Below are positions 12,255 to 23,880 of a stretch of DNA of 64,000 nucleotides, piece by piece. Numbering within the stretch: the first letter of the stretch is position 1; each line of letters begins with the position of its first letter. Below the pieces are notes generated by a model, which worked only from the letters and a program-made list of their open reading frames with translations, was not told the origin of the DNA and did not search any database. This DNA comes from Epiperipatus broadwayi (taxonomy: Eukaryota > Onychophora > Udeonychophora > Euonychophora > Peripatidae), in assembly GCA_028023455.1 (NCBI GenBank), contig JAQFVV010006311.1, positions 2,960,147 through 3,024,146 on the forward strand, given 5' to 3'. The translations under genes and the position numbers were made by a program.

Positions 12255-13752
12255 TGAAACGTGGGGGGCTTATCAAGATCTAAGATCATACAAACAATAG
12301 AAGGTAGCTTACAAAAAAGTTATAAATAGGAGAGTGAACAAAAGACTTGGCATTCAGATTTCCCTTTGGAGATTGCATTCAGATTTCTCTTTGGAGAACT
12401 CTTTCAGATTTTGCTTGTTGAGATTTTATTCCAAAAAGTTATACAACTGTCGTCTTAAAAATCACGGAGAAGTTTGAACATGCTACAAGCTAAAGGTCAT
12501 ATGAATTTGATGGATTCTACTATGCTCATCTAGGCAAATAGCTTTGCCTATCACCGAGGTTCCTAAATACCATCAAAATGCCATAGTATCCACCTAATAT
12601 AATCTGAACTCTGTGCCGTATCTGTAGGACTTTTTATAAAAGCATGCTATGTATTTCCATTTTCCTTGTCCGGACAAATACTTATCGATGTTCGGATCAA
12701 GCCACAATGCTGCCTAACATGACCGAGGAACCAGGACGGTAATCATATCTCTCCTCCATTGAACTATTTACTTTCTATCCTTTTTTGTTCATACCTTTCT
12801 TAATTGCTTCATTGAATTATATTTCTGAAATGTATTTAATTATATTTGTTATGTAACCATTTTTATTAGATTAATATTAGATATATATATTGCGTGATCA
12901 TCTATCTATATATATTTAACCCTTTTTCCTTCGCTATTCTTCATTACTAACATGTATAAATATTTTGTATTCCATTGCGGTTAAGTTTAAAGGTTAATTT
13001 TTCATTTAAATCTCTTTCCAATTTTCATTTATTTATGTTTCTAAATTCCATACGAGCAAGTTTCCTTTGTTTGCCAACTTGATTTCCTCGATAACGCCTC
13101 TTTTGTCCGCCATTAGCTCTTTACGTATATCTGATTGAGCTATATACGTCTTAAATAATTGTAAACTGTTTTTAGCACAAAGCAATTAGAAATGCTTTGG
13201 CGAAAGATCTTTTTTTTATTGTACTTTATCAAGGAGATTCGAGTTGACAATTTTATTAGAATTGGGAAGAAAAGACCTAGACCGCAAAAATATTATATCG
13301 TTTAATATGTTTTTATTGTCTAATTAGTTTGTTTCATTAATTTAGGGGAATAGTAGAGGCCATTAAATCATTATTAATATTTTAAAGTCATTAATTAAAT
13401 ACCTTATTTAACTAAAAAGCTTGAGTTTTTCTAATTTTATTATAATGCTTTATTTTACTTTTCAATGATCCAGGCACGCAAAACACATAGTTCTTAGTGC
13501 TTTTGCACATTTAACTATTTAGCTCCTTAGGTGTTCCTGTCCATGTTTCTCTCCGCTGATGCTAAGCTTTGGGTCGGTGAGAAAATAATTTATACGTGTC
13601 TCAGATAATATGGTTGGTTCGTAGTTAGCCTCGAGAATAGGCAAACAGGGCATAGTATTCTTGATTTAATATCTCGCGTATGGGTGACCTCGAGGTACTT
13701 TCACCTAGTATTCGAACTGGGTTAAACCAACATACATCATCTGACTGTCACA
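12255..13752 (-). mobile_element. Possible solo LTR or LTR-type block
   Basis: A block with more GC and CpG than its surroundings. On the minus strand it would begin TGTGACAGTCAG at 13752 and end GCCCCCCACGTTTCA at 12255. The LTRs of the element at 36495-43605 have the ends TGTAACAGTC and ACTGTTTCA, so terminus style is shared, although the interior is not obviously homologous. No matching target-site duplication was found (TACCT on the left, ATATA on the right), so the boundaries or the LTR call may be wrong. There is no coding sequence. Confidence 0.3.
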
Positions 13753-14073
13753 ATATATATATATGGTCACCAAATTATTGATTAATAAATAGGTCTAACT
13801 ATTCCAAGCAGCCAGCATTTTACAGCTTGGTAAATATATGTGTCTTCAAGTTGAAAATTTCGGGATTGATTCCAATTTAAACAAGTAACAAAAAGTTTGA
13901 TTAGTTGAATGGAAGTATTATGCTTAACATGCCACATATATGCTTGGAAATCACAAGATCTCTCAGTCAACTCTTTTGTTAGATGGATGCTGATCATTTG
14001 AAGATTGTCTTAATTTTAAGTAACTGTTACAGAATTATTAATGGAAAAATATTCCAATATTTTGTCTCATAAT

Positions 14074-14129
14074 GTCCCAACTCCTCACTGAAGAGACCCA
14101 TAGGTCGAAACCAGTCTGGGGATGGGGAC
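14074..14129 (+). ncRNA. Type I hammerhead ribozyme, intact consensus core
   Basis: Every required hammerhead position can be read. Stem I pairs GTCCC (14074-14078) with GGGAC (14125-14129) and TCCTCA (14082-14087) with TGGGGA (14117-14122), with an AAC/TG internal loop between the helices. The CTGAAGA core is at 14088-14094 and fits CUGANGA. Stem II is GACC-CATA-GGTC (14095-14106) with the conserved G10.1-C11.1 closing pair. GAAA is at 14107-14110. Stem III is minimal (C CA G), and the cleavage triplet GTC is at 14114-14116. Cleavage would follow 14116. Downstream, AAGCTTGTTTAGAGC at about 14193 is shared with the other hammerhead repeats. Very short stem III is known in newt and Penelope-type hammerheads, which often act as dimers. 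Activity is inferred. Confidence 0.85.
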
Positions 14130-15612
14130 AATCTAAGATAAAGATGATTTGAATGCCTTCTTTTGTAGTAGCATTTATCATAATAAAAAAAAAAGCTTGT
14201 TTAGAGCATTAGCATGCTCTTAAGTTTAAATATTCTTTTAAGCAAATATTTACATATAAAAAGCAACGAGTAAAAATTACATACATTTTTCTTCATCTAA
14301 GAATCTACATGTTTAAACTGCATTTTGAAAAGTGTTACACACTGTTAAATGTATGTGTATATTTATGTATACACAAAATACATATTAGTCAAATAATAAT
14401 TATAATTGAAAACTAAACGGATTTTTAATTGTGTATGTATATTTATATATACACAAAATAAGTGTTATGATATAATGGTAAACTAAATGTATGTGCGTGG
14501 ATGCCAATGGCATTCACAATATTTTATAAAAACATTAGACTAATTAAATAGTTTAATTAATGGAAAAACTATAAACTAACTTATCAAGAAAGTTAGATGA
14601 ATTCCAGCAAAGGATTTAGATAATGTAAACAAAGCTATTGCTTAAAATAGACAATTCTAAGGTAATTGCATTATTTGATCAGGAATTGAATAGTGCAACT
14701 AAAGAGATGACCATCACATGGACAGTGGATGGCAATCAAGGGAATCTACAGTAAAACACAACGAGAAAGGGAAATATAGCTAGAATAGAATGGAGACAGG
14801 ACACTTGCTAAGTGAAGCTCTTGAAAGGCAGATGTGCCATTTCCTTGGCTGCCCCAGTCAGCTCCCTCCTCTTAGTCTTGCGGAGAAGTTTATCTCTGGA
14901 TGTTCAGAAGTAAACTTAGGAACTGTAAACAGGTCATATTGATCTTATTATTATTTTGTTATACCTTCAAGTCCTTAAAGTTATTATATATTTGTGTTAT
15001 GTATATATTTGCAATCCAGCAGGGAATAGAGTGCCGCTGAACACAGCACACACTGGCGCATGCTCAATTAGCTTGAAAGGATGATATTGGAATGAAAAAT
15101 AAAATAAATAAATAACTATTTTTTTTCAATTGGATACAAGGTTTTTGAGTTTTTAAAAATATGTTTGTAATAGATAAAATTCAATTTAAATAAATTGTTA
15201 TACTTTTAAAAATATTTACAATAATTTAAAATACGCTATAAATGAATGAAGTTTGAAATATGTTTTAAATTACAATCAAAAAAAGTAAAACACAATGTAG
15301 TTTAGTGCAATAGTAGGATAATGGACTTGAGAGATAAAAACTTTTATTTTAAAGCTCAATTTGTCAATCATGACATTCAGACATCATATATCCTGCTCTT
15401 ATCAATGATTATTATTTAAGGTATTTTTTTCAGTAAAAGAAAGAAAATAAGAATCAATAATATTTAGAATAATATCAAATGCCAGCACTAAAAAAAGTGT
15501 AAACTCAACATTAAACGTAGTGATATGTGGTAGAGATAGACTTAAGCATAGAATCAAATAGAAATATATAATATAAATTCTAATATATATATAAGTAAAT
15601 ATGAGTTATCAT
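14130..15612. other. Intronic sequence with one GC-richer patch
   Basis: The start is the 3' flank of the hammerhead repeat, to about 14210. A patch at about 14800-14950 (GCTGCCCCAGTCAGCTCCCT) and 15010-15090 is GC-richer and may be an unrecognised repeat. Otherwise AT-rich and unassigned. Confidence 0.35.
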
Positions 15613-16028
15613 ATGATCAACACTTCTTATGCTTGCTCATAACTGTTATTAAAACAGGCAAAACTCCATACAGTAGTGCCACTCAGTGCAAGCCAGAGTA
15701 ATTAATGGATGCCAGAAGGCTTATGCATAAAATCCCTATCTAGTACCTACTCATCTAATATTCCCAGACTAGTTACTAGCTAGTTTTTTTAATTAAGTAG
15801 TGATAAAAGATGGCTTCTGGAGGGTTGCATTAGATCCTAAGATCTAGGTGCAGTACTCTCAGATCCAAGGCTCCTCACTGATGAAAGTCACAAGCTAGAA
15901 ATTAGTCTGGGGATATTGGATGAGTAGGCACTAGATAGGGATTTTATGCATAAATCTTCTGGCATCCATTGATTACTTTGTCTTGCATTGAGTGGCACTA
16001 TTGTATGGAGAATTTTGCCTGTTTTGAG
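15613..16028. mobile_element. Hammerhead-bearing hairpin repeat, family B
   Basis: A plus-strand unit (about 15786-16028) contains the hammerhead and ends GAGAATTTTGCCTGTTTT. The left part (15613-15785) is the reverse complement of the unit's 3' half, so the whole folds as a hairpin. The left copy is broken within the ribozyme core, shortly upstream of the predicted cleavage site. A second member lies at 25694-26030. The unit has no coding capacity. Confidence 0.75.
15863..15921 (+). ncRNA. Hammerhead-like ribozyme, weak stem II
   Basis: Stem I pairs ATCCAA with TTGGAT (outer) and TCCTCA with TGGGGA (inner) across a GGC/TA internal loop. The core is CTGATGA (15878-15884), then GAAA (15898-15901) and GTC (15905-15907). 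Stem II is only AG/CT with an A-A mismatch at the 10.1-11.1 position, so the ribozyme is probably slow or dead. The member at 25839-25897 has a better GGC/GCC stem II. Confidence 0.65.
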
Positions 16029-16770
16029 TATGAATTATTAGATACTAGACTCAATCTACCAATAATGACCTTAGTTAATGAATACTGAGATGATAGTCAG
16101 ATACAAAGTTTAAATTTTAATAATCAATAAATAATATTTGTTCAAGACTTTTCTTGTTATTTTGTAAGATATTCTATTAAAGCAATTGTTTTCAAAGCAA
16201 ATAAAATGCTTTCTGTTTTATAAATTGATGTGAATTCAACTAAAAGGATAATTATGCACTGTTTCTGATACAAAAAAAATCATTTTAAATTTCTTTTTGT
16301 ACTATATGTTTTCTTTCTTTTTTTTCTTTTGATTATTATCATATTTACTCACTTAGGTGATGTGAATTTTGTTTATCATGAGGTTTTTATGCATTGATCT
16401 TCTGTCTTCACATATTGGGACAAAGGGATTAGTGTTTATTTTTATCTTTTAATTATATGCATAGTAATTATAATTTAGCTGACTTTATATATGTAATAGC
16501 AATAAAAATAATAAGTATAACTGTAATTAACTATTATATAATTTTTCAAGCTGTAGAAGTACTTTCAGTTAATTCTTTAACTCTCCTCAGCTGCTGTTAA
16601 ATTAAAAAAACATAACATTTGCTTCCACTGTGTTTTTTGAATTTAATAATAGTTGAGGAGGGTTAAGGGATTAACCTAAAGTAATTATGTGGATTGAAAT
16701 ACTATATATAATAGTTAATTATCATTATATATATATATATTTAATGTTTTCACGGTTGTATGATGTAGAT
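16029..16770. other. Intronic AT-rich sequence
   Basis: No gene recognised. TA-rich run at 16722-16740. Confidence 0.4.
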
Positions 16771-17050
16771 AAATTATTATTTTTTGGGCTAAACCGTGTA
16801 TTATTTTCCATTATATTTTGTTGGACTAGCATCCACCATTGTCAAGGTTAACTTTTAAAAAAAAAAATCATTAGATCTGAACTACTTCAAGTTGAATCTC
16901 ATTTCTCATCTCGCACTCAGTCACATTATTGTTTGAGATCTAGCGATTTTTTTTTCAAAAGTTAATCTTGACAATGGCTGATGGTAGTCCATTGAAATAT
17001 CGGTTTGTAATAAAAAATAATATACAGTTTAGCCCAAAAAGTAATAATTT
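16771..17050. repeat. Hairpin repeat, 280 bp
   Basis: Arms at about 16771-16880 and 16930-17050 are diverged reverse complements sharing TTTTTGGGCTAAAC, CATTGTCAAG and AGATCT blocks. The right arm reads GGCTGATGG and GAAATATCGG on the plus strand, faintly like a hammerhead core, but A9 is lost and no stem I pairs. Treated as a foldback repeat of unknown family. Confidence 0.55.
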
Positions 17051-17421
17051 AAATATATATTGTACTGTATTTATTTTAATACAAATTAAATTGACAGTTT
17101 AGAAATCAAATTCGTAAAGTACTTAAACAGAATATTTCATTTGTTTTAAATAATTAGTTAGTTTGATTTACACAATGTTGATTATATACATTTTTTTTTT
17201 GTCTTAAAAATAACTTGAGAGAGAGAAAGGGAGAAAACTATTTTTGTATTAAATAAAAAAAAAAAAGAAGATAAGAAAATAACTTCTTATCGCAAAAAAC
17301 CATTAGCCACACAAAGCATGGCAGTCAATCGTTAATTAAAGATGGTGATTCCAAGAAGAGAAAACACGAATTTAAAAACAAAATTCTATAAAAATTGAGT
17401 TGAACTAATAGGTGTCAACAG

Positions 17422-17679
17422 GTGATGCACAGAAAAAAATTTAAAAGAGTCAAAGATATAAAAGGAAAAGCGCATCATATAGGACATTCAGAAAGAAAGA
17501 GAAAAGTGAAGGAGAAACCTGAAAGCTGTACTTACGAGAAGATCAATCATGAAAGAAAGAAGACCTTGCACAAAGTTATGAAGAGTGTTCCAAAGGAATC
17601 TCATCAGTGTGCCAGCTTATCTAAAATGTATGAGAGAAGAAATCATTTACCGGTGTTGTTTCTGACCGATGTTGCATAA
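17422..17679 (+). CDS. Uncharacterised 85-codon reading frame
   Basis: An open frame encoding a very basic, charged peptide (KFKRVKDIKGKAHH, SERKRKVKEKPESC, NHERKKTLHKVMKS) with an apparent ATG. It lies in the large intron of the XDH-like gene on the same strand. I recognise no domain, signal peptide or membrane segment. Base composition is less AT-rich than the flanks, and no splice or poly(A) context supports it. It could be a small intronic gene, a transposon fragment or chance. Confidence 0.15.
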   Translation: MMHRKKFKRVKDIKGKAHHIGHSERKRKVKEKPESCTYEKINHERKKTLHKVMKSVPKESHQCASLSKMYERRNHLPVLFLTDVA

Positions 17680-18442
17680 GACCCGAAGCGAAGTCATCTA
17701 CAGAATTTAGACCCACGAATTATTTATGTGCTGCTCCAGTAACAGACTACGAATATCTTCATTCAAAACAAATCCATGCATGGTAAAATTTGTAATGTGC
17801 TTTGTTAACAATAACTTACCAGTAAGAAACTTTAAAGTGATCACTCTTTTTTTTTTCTCATTTGAACTTTAACAGTCATATTAAGGGTTTGCTTAAATTT
17901 AATAGAAATCTTAGAAATGGTTTTACCCCTATTTAATCTCTCTTGTTATTATCATTGTTAAATTTGTTGTTATTCTAACCTTAGTAAAGATATTTTAGGA
18001 TAGATTAATAAAGTAATAATGTAACTTACATTGGTGTTAACTATTAAATATTGTTTATTGAAATTCTTAAAAAAATCCACCATGATTGTCAGCCAATAAA
18101 TAAACTGCTAACTCTGTACCAGAAATACAATCCTCCATGTATTTTCAAGTAGGTTGTCTAGTGTACAGTTAAAAGAAAAGGGGGGGGGTTCAACCAATGA
18201 ACTCTAAATATGAGTTCTGATGTCTTAAATAAATAAAAGCTGGTTTTCTTTTTTTTTTTTTGCAAGTAAGAATTGTTTAAAATAGATTAAGTGATCAGGA
18301 AAAATAATTGCTGTGGATAAGTTGCTTAAAATGTTGCAGACAGATGATTTATAATCTAATGCAATTTGGTCATCGAATACAAGCTCACAAATTGTATAAT
18401 AAAATCTTATTTGTACCATGAATGTTACAATGTATATATATA
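17680..18442. other. Intronic AT-rich sequence
   Basis: Nothing recognised. A G8 run lies near 18180 and a T-run near 18250. Confidence 0.4.
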
Positions 18443-18586
18443 TAATTAATAAAACAAGTCATAAATTTCGTAACTTGCTTTTAAGCTTGCATTCAAATGA
18501 TCACTAGATGGAGCTTACCAATAGCTCTAAACAAGCTTTATTTTTATAAGTGCTGAAAGAGAAAGAATTTCAAATCTCTATTATTA

Positions 18587-18649
18587 AGTCCCTACCTCCA
18601 GACCAATTGGTTTCGAGCTTATGGCTCACCTCAGTGGAGGGCTGGGACT
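18587..18649 (-). ncRNA. Hammerhead-like ribozyme with A9 changed
   Basis: On the minus strand, stem I pairs AGTCCC with GGGACT (outer) and CCTCCA with TGGAGG (inner) around an AGC/TA internal loop. The core reads CTGAGGT, so the invariant A9 is U. Stem II is GAGC-CATAA-GCTC, followed by GAAAC, a CAATTG spacer and GTC. The architecture is intact, but the A9 change should cripple cleavage. Confidence 0.65.
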
Positions 18650-19087
18650 GTAAAAACTAGATCTAAAATACTAACTCAAAAGTCAGCACTTTTAAAAATA
18701 TGTTTCTATCAATTTGAAAGTCTGAACTTTTCAGACATGTAAATGTCTTCAAATCCAGCTTTTCAAACCAGATAGCTATATGGGTCTGAATTCAGCTCAG
18801 TTTCACTATATAGTAAAAGCCTCTGCAATACAGCATCACAAAAGCTTTTAAAAGTACACTTATAATAATTAATAAAACAAGTCATAAATTTCATAACTTG
18901 CTTTTAAGCTTGCATTTAAATGATCACTAGATGGAGCTTATCAATAGCTCTAAACAAGCTTTATTTTTATAGAAGCCAAAAGATTTGAAGACATTTACGT
19001 GTCTGAAAAGTTCAGACTTTCAAATTGATAGAAACGTGTTTTTATAAGTGCTGAATTTTGAGTTAGTATTTTAGATCTAGTTTCTAG

Positions 19088-19148
19088 AGTCCCACCTCCA
19101 CTGAGGTGAGCCATAAGCTTGAAACCAATTGGTCTGGAGGTAGGGACT
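19088..19148 (+). ncRNA. Hammerhead-like ribozyme, inverted partner
   Basis: Same fold as the copy at 18587-18649 on the opposite strand: AGTCCC/GGGACT outer helix, CCTCCA/TGGAGG inner helix, core CTGAGGT with the same A9 change, GAAAC and GTC (19132-19134). The internal loop is A/TA here. The shared A9 change suggests both came from one already altered master copy. Confidence 0.6.
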
Positions 19149-19240
19149 TAACGATAGAGATTTTGAATTTTTTCTCTTTCGACACTTATAAAAATAAAGC
19201 TTGTTTAGAGCTATTGGTAAGTTCCATCTAGTGATATATA

Positions 19241-22200
19241 TATATTCTAACCTCCCCCCGCGCGTTCTCACCCAAAAATTATTGTTTATAACGAATATTC
19301 CGGGTTCTAGCTCAGTTAACAAATAAATAAATGAAATATTCAGCATTGATTAAAATGATTACTAGCTCTAATTTCTAAAATACAAATACGGTTCAATTTT
19401 TAAAATGAATTAACAAATATTTACTATTTTCATGAGACATGGAGTGACAATACGGGGAACGAGATAGACTACATTGAGACATTATCCACACGATACTACC
19501 TCAATGGCATAAGAACACTATTCCCCTTTTTTACTATACCAAATAACTAACTCATAGTATTCTTACGACTTTCTAAGCTCTATTCACTACGATTAAAATA
19601 ATAATCATATCTTAATCTTCTTTATAACAAGAATCTAGCTCAATTAAATAAAATGAAGTAAAATAAAATAAAATAAAATCTCAGGTTCATAAATTGTATT
19701 CTAACTGATTTAAAATTACGGTAGTAAAATATGAAAAGGGAATTTTATGTCATAATCTACTACACAGCAACTAATAATAATAAAAATAATAATAACAATA
19801 ATAATATAATATAATCTTATTTCTTCCTAAATGAAATAAATAAATACGTACGTGGTAGTATTTTAATAATCTGACAACAGAATACGTGTGGCAACATTAG
19901 CATATAATTTAATGTAATATTGTGGCAACCGACTTATGACCAATAAATAATATAAAATTATGATCTTTTAATTTTAACATACCAATAAATTCTCAAAATT
20001 ATTATAACACTTTTATGTTTACCTTTTGTGCAAAACCTATATGTCTGTTTCAATTATAAATGTATCGTGATTTCATGCATCCATGTGGAGAAATAACAAC
20101 GCGGACACAAAACTTTAAAATAAATTTAAAACAAAGTTTATTAACAACATAAATAAATTAACAATATTTTTACACTATATACATTGGATATCCCTTACTC
20201 TCCTATCTCAACTTAGTTTACTAGTTTATAAAATGAAATCAAAATACTATTTATTTTTCCTAGTTAAATCTTATCTTTTAAACACTTAAGAAAATTACAG
20301 TATTATTACTTGATTTATTATTATGGTTAGCTTATTACAAAATGCATTTCTTATATGCTTATCACAAACACTTTGCATCCCTAATATTATTAAAATTATA
20401 TTTTTTTACAAAATTTACATTCGTAGTAAAAATTCTACAAAACAATAAAATTCTAGTTTTATATTGGTTGTATGGAATCTTACAAAGTCAAAACATTGTT
20501 CTACATTCGGTATTAGGTTTTTTATTGTTCATTATCCGATGTTTATTAATCCTAATATTCTCATTCAAGCCTTACTTCAGATGATATAATTACAACTATT
20601 AATATACCATGCACAAGTATATGTTTATTATACATTATTGAACTATTTTCTTAATAAATATGCAATACTTATTTTCTAAATATTATTTAAAACATTCAAA
20701 TTTTATTATCACTTTTAAAATACTTGGTTTAGATTTCTTTTCAAAAAATCTTATATTCATTTCCGAATTAATTTTACAATGTATTATATGATTCTTTCTC
20801 TCTTTATGATATTTTGGACTTTCAATTTTAAAGTTACACAATTCTATACATTCCAGCAAATAAACTATTCTTACATAAACGATAACATATCTTCAGTTCT
20901 ATTTTATTCATTATTTCTTTGAAAATATCTTTCTGACCGATGCAGATTCACAAAATAAGGATAGCGAAGATAGATGCATAGGATCAAAATACAACTAGAA
21001 TATTACTCGTCATAAACCTTGACAATCATGGCACAGTGAATTAAAAGACACTATAGAGGAGTGACCTTTACCTGTCTACCAACCTCTATTATAGGAACGA
21101 TGCTAAAGCTATTTCTTCAGCTTTATTATAACATCAAAAAGTTTAAAGATATGCAAAAACACTGTCCAAACTATATGTGTTCAGTCATAGGGCTTAGTTA
21201 ACTATACTGAAATCACACAAAACTAAATATGATCCAAATCCTTTATTTTTCCTATTTCTTAAAAAAAAACATCATCTTGGTTTCCTCTCCACTAGTACTT
21301 CCAAGTCACTATCCGATCTTATTTCTCAAGATTTTTCTATACTGTACATCGACAAATACATATCTGCATTACTAACAATAATAAAATTCATTTATTTTAA
21401 AACTATTCCACTGTTCTATAAGAAAATCTTTTTACTACTTTCCTCGTATATTTAATCATATACAAACTATTTTAAAATATCTGAATACTTTATCACATGA
21501 AAGTTCAAAAGAATCACACAATTGTTCTGTTAAATTATATTATTAATATACTTTAAATAAATTATTGCATGCATATTCCGAATTACTCCTATCTCATTAT
21601 ATGTTAAAAAATGTTGTATAAAATGTGTACATATAATTTAAACTTTCACACTTCATTCTTAATCAATAGATGATCTAAAAAAAATACATTATGCATTATA
21701 AATAAATATCAAAATTACCAAACGATCTTTATCTTCTCGATCGCGTTCCGTAGGCTTCACCATCCCATTTGATCCTTGTAGATATAAGACTCACATACAT
21801 ACACTTTATTTTTAAACAATATTTCTATAATTTTATCAAGCTATTATATTTAAATTTTAATATTACTAAATTTATGTTTATATGTTTTCCCTAATCTCAC
21901 ATAACATTTTATATTCTAAAATAAATTAGTAAAAATATTTAAACTATATTTACTGTACTTCTTTATCAAACTTTCTTGAAAACCGTTCATATTAAAGCTA
22001 AAAAAAAATGTTTATTATTTCTTCTTCAGTCACTTAATGTTCTATTTTAAGGCAAAACAATTATTGCTCTGTTTAATAAATATTCATAGATGACAATCCT
22101 TGGTTTTTCATAATATTTAATACAATTATTAATTATGATATTAGTTAATCCCGTAAAGAAAACGTCTACATATTCTCTTCTAATATTTTCTGCTAAGATT

Positions 22201-23354
22201 TTCCCGCGCGACTTTTATGATGCATCTTCTAGGTACTTTGCTTTAAATATTCAGTAAATTTTTCGGTTTCCATGGATCCATTTTCATTAATTAATTTAAA
22301 TTTATATTTTCTAAATCAAGCATTTCTCCAATGAACACTTTATAATATTTTTTCAATTCTTCTTAGAGAAAGTTTTCTGTTACTTTTCCATAAAACACAA
22401 TAGCTCTTTCATCTTATTATTCTGTAACTTTTTTCCTTCTTTTAAAATTCTGGTACTATATTTTTGTAATGTTTCCTTTAAAAAGATAAACATTCTTTTT
22501 ACTCATTATAACTTTTACATAATTTTTTTCTATATAATAAACGCATCTTAATTTTTCCATAGAGAAGAATAATAAAAAAAAATTTAGAGTAGCCTTATAA
22601 ATTTGTGCGTCATAATTTTTTCCTGACGGCAAATAACTTCTCTTTTAAGTTTTCGTATAGCGTCCAAATTATATTCCTCTGAGTTACAATAATAAGTTTC
22701 TGGTTGAGCATAAATAAAGCTGTATCGAGGCACTTTACAAATATTTTTCCTTTAGCAATATTTTTAGGTATTTTTTCCTTTAGTACTTCCATTTTTACTG
22801 TAAGGTTTTGGCTAAACTTGAATAAAATCACTGGCAAGAAAACTTTTAAAAATTAGCCCTTCATGTAAAGGCAGTCAAAATATTATATGTTAAAAAAAAA
22901 CTTTTAAAATAAATACAAAATTTTAAAATTATATCACTTTTCTAGCTTACGGTCTTATTCAGCTAAAAAAATATGTTACTCCCTCCTTCACTTACACATT
23001 ACTTTCTCCCGCTTCGTCTAATTCTTATATTTTGTCTGCTAAAATACCTCCGTTGATTGGTTAATGACTTTTTTAGCGCGAACAAATTTACACATTTTAG
23101 TTTTATAATAGATTAAGCCCTTTAAAATAAAGAATTTATGACATCATGTCTTAAATATTATTTAGAATAGTATTTTTAAATTCAATTATAGTTTTATCAA
23201 AATCATTTAAACTTTAAAATAATTATTAAAACAATATTTAATATTTCAACTTTTACTTTACGGATCGATAGCAATTATATTTAGTTTCATAATTCACAAA
23301 CTTTATTATTATTCTAACAAGCGTGTGTGTGAAGGTATATAATATACAGTCACA
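19241..23354 (-). mobile_element. Insert-like block with C>G strand bias, class unknown
   Basis: About 4.1 kb whose plus strand is visibly C-richer than G, with CpG-bearing clusters (CCCCCCGCGCG at 19253, TCGATCGCGTTCCG at 21738, CCCGCGCG at 22203, TAGCGCGAAC at 23077) that are rare elsewhere. Read on the minus strand it has a CCAAT-like ACCAATCAACGGAGG near 23050, a short frame at 22610-22837 with no known domain, and AATAAA at 20137-20142 followed by GTGTCCGCGTTG. The minus strand at 23354 reads TGTGACTGTA, resembling the LTR starts elsewhere in the window. It may be a long-LTR or other element, or a non-coding minus-strand transcription unit. The left end is bounded only by a TA run. Confidence 0.25.
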
Positions 23355-23857
23355 TGATTACTAACTTTAACAGATGATTTTTTAATTTAAGTCTCGGTCT
23401 AAATTACCAAAACTGATATATTTTATAAAAATTTGGAAAATAATTTAAAAATGTAGAACCAAATATAATTCTCACCATCCTAAAGTTTATTTTTAAAATA
23501 TATTAGATTAATTTTGACTATTAAATATAATTATAATATTACATATCGTTTTTATTTAATTTATTAGTTTTAAAATATTATACTCGAATTATTAATATAC
23601 TTTTAACTATTTATAGCTGTGTTATTTTATATGGCCAGCTTTTACAACCATAAGCAAGGATATCTTTAATCTTTATTTAACTGTTCCTTTTAAATAATCC
23701 ATTACACTTTTATATACCAGGCATTTTCAGCTTTAAATTGTACTATAAAATCTAATTATCCTACTATTATTTATATATCATACAAACATATCTTAAAATT
23801 TAAAATTTTTTTTTAGCAATTGACCATTCTTCCCTATTATGACCTATAGATAAGGGC

Positions 23858-23880
23858 ACAATATATATATATATATATAC
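23858..23880. repeat. TA microsatellite
   Basis: Pure TA dinucleotide run in XDH intron 1. Confidence 0.9.

Larger units (their letters stand above)
18443..19240. mobile_element. Hammerhead-bearing tandem/hairpin repeat, family A
   Basis: A minus-strand unit of about 423 bp begins near 18443. A second direct copy starts at about 18866 (AAAACAAGTC recurs at 18451 and 18874) but breaks off near 18970. It is followed by an inverted partial unit to about 19240. Each end carries AAGCTTGTTTAGAGC or its complement, shared with the 14.1-kb repeat. Two hammerhead folds, one per strand, lie at 18587-18649 and 19088-19148. It lies in XDH intron 1. Confidence 0.75.
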
